Origin: Amylostereum areolatum | Taxonomy: Eukaryota; Basidiomycota; Agaricomycetes; Russulales; Stereaceae | NCBI GenBank assembly: GCA_012932865.1 | Contig: SAXG01000023.1 | Location: forward strand, 237,114-301,113 | Length of the DNA stretch: 64,000 nucleotides | Direction: 5' to 3' | Shown: one piece after another, positions 41,181 to 53,639 of the stretch | How positions within the stretch are numbered: position 1 is the first letter of the stretch | Layout: each line of letters starts with the position of its first letter | The notes under the pieces: model-generated | What the model was told of the DNA's origin: nothing | Seen by the model: only the letters and a program-made list of their open reading frames with translations | Database searches by the model: none | Made by a program: the position numbers and the translations under genes

Positions 41181-43034
41181 ATGAATTCCCTTAGAAGACT
41201 CTCACATATGTTTCACGTAGAGCGTGACTCGACTCAGAAGAAGTCGACAAGAGCGAGAACCCGGCCTCCATTGGTGGCAAGGTATGTTTTTTCGACTGTG
41301 TTCCCCTGGGCCCTCATTTCACTCGGAGACTCCGCTCTTCCTAAAACTAACGCCAAAACACAGAAATCAGCCGTGCACTTTTTCCCTGTAGCATGACCTT
41401 TGAGCAACTCGATGATGATGTTCTTTTTCTCATAGTATCAGAGGTTCACGAACACCAATCCTTACCTGCGCTCTCGATGGCCTCTCGTCGATGCAGACGC
41501 ATCTGTGTACCCCTTCTGTTCCGCCAAGTCTTCATTGAACACACCCTTCCCGCTCGTTACCGCCTTCCTGATTTCGACCCGTTCGCTGTTCCTTCCAGCG
41601 TATGTCTATACGTGAAGTTCGTCACGGCCTTCGTATCACGTCGGTCCGCTCACAAATCCTCTCAGGATCCCGTCTTTTCAAAGCGAGCTACCTGAAAATG
41701 AGGGCGAGATTGACATAAGCTCCCTGCTTCGTGTCCTTCCCGCCATGGCGTCCCTTCGCACTGCATGCTTTTATGACGTCTATTACGGAGTCCCGTGGAA
41801 GCTTTTCTTGCCAATCGCCTCCCTCCCATCAATGCGTACCATCGACATCAGGTTCTCCTACTGGCAGCCCTCCCACCCCTTTAACGTAGGTGCGATAGCC
41901 AGTCGGTCATTTTCCCTGGAGAAGTTCACCTATATGGTCGGCGACTGGCGCGAGTACGATTACTCTCGTCGAGGGAAAGACTTGTGGCGGATCGCCCAGG
42001 GAGAGGCTGAGGTCCTCGGACCTTTGCTGGCGCGTATGAGCTCCACGTTGCGGTCGCTCCATCTTCAATCGGAGTCGACACCTTACTCATCCATGGTTTC
42101 CATGCCCTGGCCTCACCTCCGCGAGCTCACGCTCGAGGGAAAGCTTCCTCTGACCGGTGGGCAGCAAATTTTTTCCGTACTTGCCATCAGCGTCCCGTCG
42201 GACGCCATTATTCCGCAAGTTGAAGATCTGCTTTTGACGTACCCCAACGTCGACGACAAGATTTTCAACGTCATCCCCAACAGTCTCCGCCGCCTGTCGT
42301 TGCGCGACTTCCTCCGCCACTACTTCTTCTTTGGCCACGTCATGAATCCGGCAAGACGATGGAAGATGAGGTCACCCATTCCGTCGGAGAAGGAATTGCT
42401 GGCGATTTTGCGTCGCGTACGGGCGCCACGGCTGGAGGCACTGGAAATCGTGTACAAGGCCGAGGATGACGACCGACCCCTATGGGCGTATATTGCCGAT
42501 GCATTCCCTCTCCTGAAGACGCTCCAAGTTCACCGATATCGGGAGGGAAATCCCGGGCCTGACATCGAGGTACATCGCGTCTCAAATCCTCGTTACTGGC
42601 CGCGTGCCGATCCGATTATCCAGCATATATTTGGTCCGTTGTCAGCGCTCCACAGCCTGCACGAGATACACGCATATCTAGAGCCCGTTCATGAATATAA
42701 TCCCTACGCAGTGGGGATCCAAATATCAGAAGAATTCACAGACGAGTTGCATGGGCATCTTCACGCGCTCGCACGCACGTTCCACCCACGGCTTCGCACA
42801 GTTGGCCTTCTGGTTCGAAGTGAAAATTCCAATCAGTGGTGGACATGGAATGTACGATATGGGCAAGCCGAGGATTTTACCGTGCACTTCGTCGAAGATT
42901 CCAGAAGGGCTAAAATGTTTGCGTACGCTGGATTCCCTCTATCTGATACACGCAAGGTGGATGCTAACAGGGCCAACACTATAGAGACGATCGCCCTCCT
43001 CCTATCCGGTACTCGCGGCCGTACTAAGTATTAG
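41181..43034 (+). CDS. F-box protein with an unresolved frame change
   Basis: Short first exon from ATG 41181 (MNSLRRLSHMFHVERDSTQK), intron from 41281, then FEQLDDDVLFLIVSEVHEHQ (41396 on), an F-box first helix, with LSMASRRCRRICVPLLF. This frame stops at 41695. The rest (IPSFQSELPENEGEIDISSL, then 41745-43034) is a leucine-rich domain ending STGRTKY-like, in another frame. The pair should be joined by an intron of length 1 mod 3; GTATGT at 41600 with CTCAG at 41665 looks tempting but is 66 nt and does not fit, so a one-base indel is as likely. The paralogue at 60980-62715 is clearly dead; this copy is much better kept. Confidence 0.7.
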
Positions 43035-43200
43035 TACTTACCAAAGGACGATTCGAATTCAATCGTCTCCGGCGTGCGTGCGATTTCAGACAGATAAATG
43101 CACCTATATTGAAATAAATTGAGACGTAGGTTGATGCGACACAGGTCTTCACCTGCCCAATACATTCTTGGTGAGAGACATCCTACGAGGAAGGGCGGCA

Positions 43201-45135
43201 TCAAAACACATACTTCGGTTGCAACTCCCATTTGGCTTTGCCGCCGCCCCAGACGAGGTTTGTGACGAGCTTTTGTATTTCCAACTGGGTCTCTTCCGCT
43301 TTGGCGCGTATAAGCAGCCATCCAGACGCGCAGTCCAATGTAACATGCTGTAAGCCGATACCTGCATCCTTGCGCGACGACAGCATCGCGAGGAGCGATT
43401 CTGACTTGCAGGACCTCCCGTCCCACGACCACAGGCGAAGAGACGCAAGCACGGGAAGGAGGTGAGCCGACGAATCGTCGAGAGGAGACGAAAGGGTGAT
43501 CGCACTGATGAGGTTCTCGAAGGGCGAAAACAGGTGCAGTTCTCGTGCGCCGCTCAGGCGGCTTAGCATGTTCTGCCATTTTTCCAAGGTATATACGACT
43601 AGATGGATCTTCACGATTTCCACGTCCTGGAAAGAAAACGCGTCGGCGGCCATCGCGAAGACGTCGTTCCCGTCCTTTTTCCATTCAAAGTCTAATTTGG
43701 TGATATCGCAACTTCCAGCGTCGGATTGGTCGACGGGGGTTCGACTGCTGGGATCCACGGCGATGAAGGACGTCGAGATGGTGAGCCAGCTCATAAAGTC
43801 GACATAGGATACGGCGTGGCTGCGGCGTGGCGCCAGTTGGGTGCCGCAAATGTGTCTTGTTAACAACTGGAAGAAACGCGGAAGGAGCTCGCTGTCCGCC
43901 GTGTGGACCATATCGCCTTCCGATAACTTCGAGCCTTTGATCTTGATCTGTATGTGCATCTTGGTAGGTGGAAAGTCCAAGCACTTCCAGAACGAGAAGC
44001 AACGCGCCAGCGAGCCTTCTAGTTTGACGGACGAGAGCCTGGGGAGTGGGATGGGGCGCCGGGCCTCGTGCCTCAGAATGTCGGACATGTCTGGGAGACA
44101 ATTGCGCAAAGAAAGCCTTTTGATGGTAGGGTGGGACTCGAGGAGGGCGACGAATTGAGCCGAGGAGTAAGGGAGCTTGAATTGTATGTCTCCGCCGTCG
44201 CAGGCCCTGAAGGACATGGACAGCTTGCGCAAGCTGGAAGACGTCCAGGGAATGAACGCGTTGCGAAAGCTCAAGGTGTGGAGTTTGGGCGCTATCAAGG
44301 GGGGGACGTCGATGATGCTCGATCCCCAGAAACCTTGGCGGTGACTGTCCATGATGAGCGAGTTCAACGAAGGCGACGTCCGGCCTGCAAGTCTTTTGAT
44401 CCAAGCTCTCAACGATTTGCCGTTGCCGTCGCTTTCTCCGTCTGCGTCGGCGGTTAGAGGTGCTTCGTTGCCCTTGAAGTTGCTGGAGAATTGAACATGC
44501 ACGGCACGAGCGCGCTCGAGAAGCGGCAGCGCCGCGGACACGATAGTTTCCCGCCAGTCGGTATCGACGGCGATATGAAGGGGGGCGCCCCGTGCTCGCT
44601 CAAGAACGGTCCTATAAGCCGCGCGAGAGGTGAATATGTGCATTGCCCACAGTGCGCTCATGCCCAACACGACTTCGCGGATGTGATGGCAGATATGGGA
44701 GAGACGGAGGATCTGACGGAATAAGATGTAACGGGCGTGTCCGTAGGTTCGGGAAGTATTGACATGGGAGACGAAGGAGACGATGATGGCGATGATTTCT
44801 GTTGGGAGACGAACGAAAGGTCGGCACGCGTTCCTCCGCACCTTCAGGTCGTAGACGATCCGAGAGACCTGTTCCACCTCCTGTTCCAGCTGACTCTGCA
44901 GATCTACGTCCACCCTACGCGTGGCGAGGGCGCTGTCGTATTCTGCGAGACGTTGGACGACTATTGGCATCAATGACGATCCTCTTCAAATAACGTGTGT
45001 GAGGGACATCAGCGGGACAGATGCAGAAAGAGATGAGGCGCACCCAAGTGACCCCACAGACAGCATGGAGCGGTCTTGACCGCTGCTGGATTCAGGTTGA
45101 TGCTCCCCTTGTGCGGTGGGATCAGTCGAAGTCAT
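43201..45135 (-). CDS. F-box protein, paralogue of 37166-39223
   Basis: Exon 1 45044-45135 (MTSTDPTAQGEHQPESSSGQ), intron 59 nt, exon 2 44983-43201. F-box LPTEIIAIIVSFVSHVNTSR, then RLSHICHHIREVVLGMSALW. Large parts align without gaps to the neighbour at 37-39 kb (for example LRNAFIPWTSSSLRRL against FRNAFIPWTSSSLRKL; LARCFSFWKC in both), so the two are tandem-type duplicates now about 4 kb apart with other genes between. It lacks the long acidic tract of that copy. Frame intact throughout, about 625 residues. Faces the F-box gene at 41181 tail to tail. Confidence 0.87.
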
Positions 45136-46512
45136 GTTTGTGCGTATGGCAGATTGGAGACCCGGGAATCGTTGAACGTTGAACGATGTGAAGGAGGAAA
45201 AGAGGAGAGATTCAACCGACACGACGCGGCGAATATAATAAGACGGCAATTGCCGCTCTCGGACGGGCGCTCAATTTTGCCGTTCATTGTCATTGTCAAG
45301 ACTCAAATTTCGAATGTCATGCAATCGAATCAAAGTCAACTATATAAATCTAGTCACCGTTCGAGCAGTCATTTTCCTCGCAGAACACGTATAGCACGTC
45401 CAAAGGTGTGATATGCGCGAACCAGAAAAGGTTGTATAGCCCCTGTAAACGTTGACGTTCTGATAGCACCCAAGGCTACTGCAGGCTATGCAGCAGCCCT
45501 CGCGAAGTCGCTCCCGTCCAGACTCTCGTGACGACAGCTTACCGACATTATTTCCGCGAACGCCCGAGAAAATGACATCGACGCGCTGATGGGCCGGCAC
45601 GCAGGTCACTGCAGGCAACGATGTACGGAGTGCGTGCCCGCGGTCTTGAATCTGGTCCAGTTGGCTAACAGTCCTTCAGTGCAGTCGAAACCCAGGCTCG
45701 AAGGCCTGAACGGTCGGAGGACGTGAAAGATTGGATTAAAAACACCTCCCCCTTCTAGACACGAGATGCGAAAGAGCGTCGCCCACAAACTCCGAAAATG
45801 CTGCCTTGATTTGTCGAAAAGAAACGCCGTCCGTGAGCCTGTCAGAGTCACGAACTCACCGGGAAACAGTCGAGCTGCGCGAAGACCCAAGGCTGATAAT
45901 GGCCCATGGTGGCTCTGGGCTTGCTCTTCACCATTCCGAGGAGGTCAGCCTGAGTGCCTCAGCCGGCTCAGGCAAGCTTCTCACTGGCTGGAAGACGCTC
46001 GGATTGCATCCATTCTTGTGAAAGCCTCTACTGGTTTTGCCACATTATTGCTGCTATCCATAATCGTTAACGTCTCCATTCCTCCGCACTGCGGATATTA
46101 TAGGAAAACAGCTAGGAGGTATCGCGCAAAGGATGGGCTTACTCGAGCGTACGTTGCGGCTGTTCCTTTGTGCAGCCGTTCGAATCGGTCGTCGATGATC
46201 AGTAGAGATGTTGTCCAACACCGCACGAACCGAATGAACTGAATGGCGTGTTTTGCGGAATCGCGGTGATCGCGGTGGATGGTTGCGCCTGGGTTGCGCG
46301 TCAGCGGAACAGAGCGAAGGACACGGAAGCGGGACCACGGGAATTGCCGTTTCTCATGTGCCCGACGTCGACCGTCCACGACGACGCCCGACGTCTTCTT
46401 CACCCCTTCCGCGCTACCCGCCATGCCCTGCTAGCCCCCTCATACTCTACCCCGCCGCGAATACAAAACTATCGAACACCCGCCAAAGGCAGCAAACACC
46501 CTCCCATAGGAC
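45136..46512. other. No supported gene; upstream region of MED13
   Basis: Only short unconvincing frames. Should hold the promoters of the F-box gene (minus) and MED13 (plus). Confidence 0.5.
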
Positions 46513-49500
46513 ATGGCCTCCAAGCCAGCCTCCGTCTCCCCAGAGAACGCTGGATCCACCGCCCTCGCTCAACATCCCCGCGAGATATCTCTCGAATCCA
46601 ACGTACTTTCTTCCTTCCTACCATGGCCTCAAGACGCCGTCGTCTCCTACATTCTATACGCACCCGCCACTGCCTCCAATGCTTCGGACACCCTTGAACT
46701 CGCTCGGCGTCACATCCTCGGTCTCCGCAAACCATCCGTTATCGACTCGGTTCTGTGCGACGTCTCCGTCAGCCGGGATCACGAAAGAATGTACGCCTTT
46801 GCGATAGGGTCGTCTGAGAAAGCGAGCGCGGTGCTTGCTCGGCTTAAGTTAGATGGGTTGACCGGTGAGTGTTTTTGGTTTCTTCTCCTTCTTTCCGATG
46901 GACGGGGAGAGGTTGCGAAGTTGCACGTCGAACTCCTTTGGAGATGGTTGGATGCTTTCTTGGCACATGCATTCGACCCAGGCGTCCTTCACGCCGAGCG
47001 AGGCGGAGCCTGATTCTCCAGTGCTGCATCTTATTATTTTGCATTTTCGCGATCGTGGCGGCCACGTCGTTCGAAAACGCACATGAACCTTGACAGAAGT
47101 TCTGTGCTCAGGGATGCTCTTGACCGGTTGGCAGGGTCTCGCCGGGACGTACGACGCTGAGATTGGAGTTGTTCACAGTACCTCAGAACGACACGAGGCG
47201 TGCGCTGCGATAGCCCGCGGATGCGGAGAGATACGGTCGTCGTGGAGCGCGTCATTTTCCTCGGATGTATGCGCATCCTTTCCCGAAACCCTTGTCTGCT
47301 TTTACCCACGCTTCCCACCTTGCTGACCTCCCGCCTTCTAGTGGCCGAATCGTCCTTCTTCTCCCCGCTCGAAGTGTTCCCGTGCTCGCGCCGGTGCTCC
47401 ACCTTTCGCGTTCCATGCTCATCCTGCATTTCACCCGACAGCAAGAACTCAACGTCCAACGAGGAGGAGAAGACGGCACCGGCTTCAGCGCGCTTTCTCC
47501 CACGAGAACCGCTACGCGAGCCCTACACCCACTTTATCCGGGCAGTACGCGATGCGCTCATTGACGATGCCTGCAAGGGCGATGCAGAGAGACTGTGCCG
47601 CTTTAAGGACTCGTTCCTTCTTTTCCCACAGGGTGCATCGTCTGACTGGGGAATTGGCTGGGAACATCATACGGACTCCAGGTAAGACTTTCCCCTAGGA
47701 TCGACCTCGTTTCTATTTTACTAACCACCTTGTATAGATCCCTCATTCAGTGTACGTTGAACCTGACGCTGACCCCGTCGCGCATGCTGGTCCAGCCCAT
47801 CCTCCGTCCCACCAGCTTCCTTCCCCTTGCCCCAGGCCGCACACCTCCCTCCGGCTCTTCTATCCTTCTCCTTCCTCATGGAACCCCCGCATATTTCCTC
47901 ACCACCTACTCCGGCCCTACCTCCGCTCTTACGGCCCAGTTCTCCCAATCCCTCGTTGGCCTCGGGTGTGGAACATGGACAACATCTCCGTTGGAGTACG
48001 TCATCGCATGGCTCGGTATCCAGAACAAGCAGGGCGAGGAGAAGGGGCTGACGGTCATATGGCCCATGTCACTCACCCTAGCCCCAACGCCTTCGGCCGG
48101 CCGGCCGCCCTTGGCATACATCCCAGAACTCCCCGCGCAACTCCAACCCTCCCCGCCACCTCCGGCTGCACCGACAATATCTCTCACGTCACTCACCGGA
48201 TCCTTACGACATTCCCAGACGCCGCCTCCCCAAACCCCCGTGACGGTGTTGCCCCCAGCACTCGCAAGACGACCGTATCCCACGCGAACGCGGTCATCGT
48301 CTGCGGCGTCGCTGCTGACTTTGCGTGCGCTCTCCCTGTCCCTGCGCAGCCCTTCGAACCCCGACATTGGGAACGTCGCCGGAAATGTGGGCACCTACGT
48401 CGACGCGATGGCCAAGGAGCGCGATCGTGAACGCGAGAGAATGAAACGGGAGAGGGAGACAGGACGGACAGGCCCTTCACCTGTGTCTGCCCCGCTGACC
48501 AGGGACAGTCCGAGTCAGTCGGGCTTACCAACGCCGTTGACCGCTAGTGCGTTTGGTGGCAGAGGATCGCCCAGTGTGGCCCCACCCACGAGTTCGCCCT
48601 TAGCCGCCATACCGCCCACTCCGGCAGAGCCACCGCCTCCTTTCTACCCTTCTCCTCCTCCAACTAGTACGTCGGTATCAGCAGCGCCAACGGTACCTCC
48701 CATCCAACCTGAACCAGAGCCCGTCTCGGTTCCCGTCCCGGTCCCGGTCCCTATCCCTATTCTTCCGCTACCACCACCACCACCGCCTGCTACATTCGAT
48801 GCATTCGGTGCTTTTGACGACTGGGAACAATCTTCCGCACCATGGCCTTCCTTGACTGATTTTATGGGCATGGACGTCGAGATGGGAGCAGCCGGCTCCT
48901 ACAGCGGCGATCTCATCACTGGCAGCACCTCTAGTGACTTCCTCTCCACTGGCGGCGGGGCGGGGACCAGCAGCGGCGCCTGGGGCGCGAGCGACGTCTC
49001 GCAGATGAACATCATGATGGATGGTGGAAACATGGACATGGACGACATCTTCACCGAGGCCGACTTCGACTTCTTCGAGTCGGCCAAGCCGACCACGACC
49101 CACGCGCCCCCGCCACCTCCCATGCTTCCGCCAACGCAACCGTCGCTGCAGCTAAACACAAGCGGGACAGGGTTCACACCCAGCGCGATGGGCATGTCCC
49201 CGTTATTCAGTGAGGCGACCCAACTGTCGGGACCGGGCCCGCCTTCGGCCGTCACGCCCTCGGGCTGGCTTGCCCCATCTCTAGACGCCATCCCTCCCGA
49301 GCTGCTCCCACTCTCTCCCACGAAGACCCCCGCCTCTCACTCCGTCCCCGCCACCCCCATTCCCACCGTGCATGTCCTCGAATCCGAAGCACACGTCAAC
49401 ACCTTACAAGGCTCCCCTCTGGCTCGCGACGCCGGTCTGCGCGCCCGCGCCTCCGTTTTCGACCCCATTCCTTTCGCTTCCGTCCACAAGACCACCGACG

Positions 49501-52170
49501 GAAAGTACACCGCGGGCAAGTTCGCGCTTCCGTCCCCGCCCGATGAGGAGGACCGCACGCAGCCGCTCTTCCTCCCTCCCGTCTCCACGAGGCCCAGATC
49601 CAAGTCGACCTGTTTCGCCTCGTCCTCGGCCCCCTCCGTGCTCTGGTGGGACAAGTACCGCGAGGAGACCGATCCCAGCGTCGGACTCGTCCGTCAGCTG
49701 AGAGGCGTCAAGCGTAAGAGCGTGTCGCACGACCTCGGCGCGCGCGATTCAAAACGGTCGCCTTCGTCCTGGGCGCGCGGGTCGGCGAACTGGGAGCGAG
49801 ATGTGCTGCAAACCCCGCCTCCGGACGATGACGAGATGCTTTCGGACGCGGAATCGGACGATGACGACGACGGGCTGGAGGAGGAGGGCTCCGGGCAAAT
49901 CATCGGGCAGAGGGCGCTCACGCCCGCCCCGGCCTACCTCCCTCTGGGTCCGACACTGCTACACACGCAATTCCAGCACAGTTACCTCCTCCCCATAAGC
50001 ATTCCTCTCAAACCGCCAGGCACGGCTGCCGCGACACCCCCCGGCCCCGCCATCGGCGCAGGCCCCGTCTCAGCACCGACGCCCGTCTCCCCAGCCGCGC
50101 TCCTCGGCGCGGCGTCTGAGAAGAGCAAGTCCCTCGAAGCGGCCGCACACATCCTCGTCCACGAAGTCGTCGAGAGCGCGGTATGGAGCGACGCGTGGCG
50201 TGCGGGCGCGGCGGACCACCGGCTCGCGGAGACGCGGGGCACCGCGGAGGTGTGGCAGGCGGACGTGCGCCGCGTGGTGCGCGCGTTCGAGCGGCTCGAG
50301 GGTGTGCAGGGCCCGTCGCTGGCCCTTGGAACCGTGTTTGGGAACGGGAAAGGGGGCGAAGGGCCAGGGTTGGAGAAGCTCGAGGCGCCGATGGTCGCGG
50401 TCGCGAAGTCGGACGGGCTGATGCAGGTGCTCCCCACCGCGATTCGGTTTTGGCAGAAGTTGGGGCTGGGGCCGAGGGCGGGGCGGAAGGACGTGACGGC
50501 GTTCGTGCTGTACGAGGAGAGGGAGGGTGGAAGGCAGGATGTGGTGGAGGCGTGGTTGAAGAGCCTTTCGGGGACGTACGAGGTGTGTGGTTCTTGTTGT
50601 TGGGTTTTCCGGTGGAAGAGTTTGCTTATGCGTTTTGGTGGAAGGCTGCGAATTTTGGATCGCATGTCGCGGGACAGCGGAATGGCGGGACCAAGGACGG
50701 GCTTGTGCCAGTCAAGTTTGACTCCTTCCGAAAGACGTTGCGTGAGTGTGCTTCGACCGTGTCATTGACGCCATCGCCTGACGCGTTCTCCAGCTGCCTT
50801 CGTTTCCAGCCTCCCCTCCCAACGATCCAGCTATGTCTTCTACATCGCCACGCCTTCCTCCGTCATGTCCCTGTCCTCCCCCGTCCTTCGCCAGGTCTTC
50901 TCCGCCGTCAAGCGCGCGCAGAAGATGTACGCCGAGGCGCAGATCCTCTTTCAGTTCGTGCCGGACCACGTCCTCAGCACCGTGCACGCACCGTCCTCGG
51001 ACCGCTTCGGGATGCTGTCCTTCGCAAGCTCGGTGTACGACCGCATCCTGCGTCCCGTCGACCGCGCGATGTCCCGCCGGTTCTTCGAGCACGGCGAACG
51101 CGTGCGCAACTACTTCCAGGAACCCGCCTACACGCTCGTGCCGCCGACGCTCCCGAGGGTCTCGCTCGTGAAGCAGCACCCCGTGCGCGCCGTGGACGTC
51201 GTCGACCGCCACGCGTTCCTGCACGTCGGGTACCGCACGGCCGGGCGCTGGATCTGCGCGGCGTGCGTGGACCAGCGCGGCGAGGCGCACGATCTCGGCG
51301 TGTGGATGGCGGCGCGGGCGGGCGAGGGGCCCGAGGCGCATCTGGTGAGCGCGGTGTGGGCGTTCGCGTGCGCGTTTGCGCGGCGGGCGAGCGTGGAGTG
51401 GCGGGTGGTGATCACGAAGCTGGGCGCGATGAGCACGGCGGAGATCGACGGTGCGTGTGGCTCGGTTGGCGGGGACGGGCGGCGCTGATGCTTGCGTTTT
51501 TGCAGCGTGGGTCGACCACCTCGACCGTGCCGTCGTGTCCGCTGCAAGCCCGGACTTGGACGCGGCGCATGTGTCGCTGTTCGCGGCGGAGACGGACGCG
51601 GCCTGGACGTTCATCGCCCCCGCCGCACAAGCGTCCGCCAAGCGCGCGACCTCTCCCAACTCCCCGAACCGCGTGGCGAAGACGTCTCCCGGGACCGTGC
51701 TGGCAGACATATCCTCCACGGCCTACGTCCTCTCCTACGACGCCCACATCCACTGTTACCCCCGAGCGCCTGCGGACGCATATACGCCCTACATCGTCGA
51801 CCCGACCGACCTCCCGACGCCCTCCTCCTCCTCTGTCCCTCCAAGTTCTCCCAACGCGCACCTCCCCCTGCAGCCCTTGCGCACGACGACGCTCGTCCGC
51901 GCGCCCGCGTCCAACGACCCCACGGCGATCTCGATGCTGCACCTGCACCTCCTGCACGCGTGCCGCTCGCCGTACGCGTGCGCGTCGGTCGACGGCGCGG
52001 AGGGGGACGCAGCGCTCGCGGCGAACTGGCACGCGCTCGCGGTGCTTGCGCGCATGCGCGGGCTCGGGACCCGCGCGAGCACGCCGGGCTTGCCGTGGCA
52101 TCTGGCGGCGCTGGAGGTGATGGAGATGGCGCTGAGCGAGTGTGGAGGCGCGGGCGCGGGGGAGGTGTGA
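46513..52170 (+). CDS. MED13: Mediator complex subunit 13 (MED13 / SSN2 / SRB9)
   Basis: Large subunit of the Mediator CDK8 kinase module, which controls RNA polymerase II transcription in the nucleus. Exons seen: 46513-46864; one or more pieces between about 46.9 and 47.3 kb that I could not fix; one ending 47681; 47738-50582; 50645-50741; 50794-51450; 51506-52170. N-terminal domain: FIRAVRDALIDDACKGDAER (47.53 kb). Middle: very long, Pro/Ser-rich, disordered, with acidic patches (DDDEMLSDAESDDDDDGLEE). C-terminal domain: VLPTAIRFWQKLGLGPRAGR, LSSPVLRQVFSAVKRAQKMY, AEAQILFQFVPDHVL, VYDRILRPVDRAMSRRFFEH, DVVDRHAFLHVGYRTAGRWI and CVDQRGEAHDLGVW, strongly typical of MED13. Stop 52168-52170. Frame intact in all fixed exons. 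Single-copy core gene and the best anchor for synteny in this window. Confidence 0.93.
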
Positions 52171-52614
52171 GGGGTGCGTGCGCAAGTCTTTTTTTAATCC
52201 TATGGTTATGTCACTGTACTTGTACACGAGGATCGCGACGATCCGGGTCATCTGTTTCGAGATCTGTTTTGCGCATTTTTGCTTTCTTCATTCTTCCATG
52301 CATAGCTTTTTCCTTCGTAATTCGCCCATCGTCTCTTGTGTCTCTGTCAGCGCGTTCCTCGTGCTCTGTCCTGTCCCATTCTCCCGTCCACCCGCACGCA
52401 GGATCTCGCCTCCCTCTCCTTTCTTTCCCATCCTCAATGTACTCGGAGATCGCGCATATTATTCACTCGCCCCACCACGGCACTGGACATCGTATCGTAT
52501 CCGTATCTCGCTGTATCCATACCGTACCAAGCACAATACCATCCGTGTAATAAACTAGACTCCCTTTCTCTCCCGTGTTCCCTCGCGCGGCAGGGACCGC
52601 TCCGCGCTCGACGC

Positions 52615-53639
52615 TCACTGCGTCTTCTTCTCGTGCGCGCTGAAGCCCTTGGGCGCCTCGACGCGGAGCGGGCTCTGGATGCTTGCGAGCGCGTTCACGC
52701 CGAGGAGGACGGCGGGGAGGAGGACGAAGAGCGCGATGAGGAGCGAGGTGATCAGCGCGGGCGTGAGGAGCTGGTAGCGCTTGAGGAGGCCGCCGTCGGG
52801 GACCGTGGCGTTGCCGGGGAGGGGCTGCTGGCGCATGGCCGGGGTGTGTTCGTGGGAGGAGCGGCGGAGAAGGGGGGAGGAAGGGGAAGAGCCGGCGAGG
52901 AGGACGAGGTGCGTCGGGAGCACGGAGGCGAGCGCGGCGAGCTCGACGGTCAGCGCGTCGGCTGCGTCGTGAAAAGCATCAGCTTTTAATCGGAAAATGA
53001 GGGAGGAGAGAGACGTGCCGTGCGCGCGCATCGCGTCCTTGCGCTCTGCCGCACCCTCCGCGAACTCGAGCGACGGCGCTGAGGCTAGGACGACGTGCTT
53101 CGTCCCCGCCTCCAGCACGAGATCGCTCGTCCCGAGATCGACGTGCGCAAGGCGGGCGCCGCACCGCGCGGCGAGGGCGGAGGCGGCCTCGTGTGGAGTT
53201 TGGGACGAGGGCGCTGGGCGAACGTAGGGGAGTTGGAGAGAGGAAGGCGCGGTGTTGAGGAGCGTGGCCAGAGGCGCGGTCGGCGGGAGAGCGCGGAGGT
53301 CGGAGGCGTGGAGCTGCGGGGGAAAGTTAGTGGATGGAAATGGGGCGGGAGGAGGGGGCGTACGCCGGGATGGTCGACGAGGACGACGGCGTCGAAGGCG
53401 CAGAGGTCGGCGTGGGTCAGGATGGAGGCGTAGACGTCGGCTGGGCGCGATGAGGGGGCGGACACGGCGTCGAGGATGGGAGACCTGGGTGCGGAAGGTT
53501 AGCATTGGAAGAGGGCGGGGCGGTGAGCGCACGGCACGTACTTGTGGGAAGACCAGGCGAGGACGGGGTGCGTGTTGGAGAAGGCGGCGGCAAAAGGGAG
53601 GAGCGCGGCGAGGGCGAGGGCGGGGACGGGGGAGAACAT
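52615..53639 (-). CDS. BIG1: BIG1/VOA1-type V-ATPase assembly factor (Ac45-like)
   Basis: Three exons: 53542-53639, 53364-53484 and 53313-52615, with 57- and 50-nt introns. N-terminus is a signal peptide (MFSPVPALALAALLPFAAAF) followed by SNTHPVLAWSSH, the start of the mature lumenal domain in the BIG1/Ac45 family. A lumenal domain of about 220 residues follows. Near the end one membrane helix: LLTPALITSLLIALFVLLPA, within GGLLKRYQLLTP...GVNALASIQSP, the family's C-terminal signature; a short cytosolic tail ends EKKTQ. In yeast these ER proteins help assemble the V-ATPase Vo sector and BIG1 is needed for cell-wall beta-1,6-glucan. Convergent with MED13 (445 bp between stops). Symbol is by family, not proven orthology. 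Confidence 0.8.

Noticed and set aside
41600..41665. Intron joining the two frames of the F-box gene
   Set aside because: Borders look good but the length is a multiple of three, so it does not change frame, and the homologue suggests the segment is coding.
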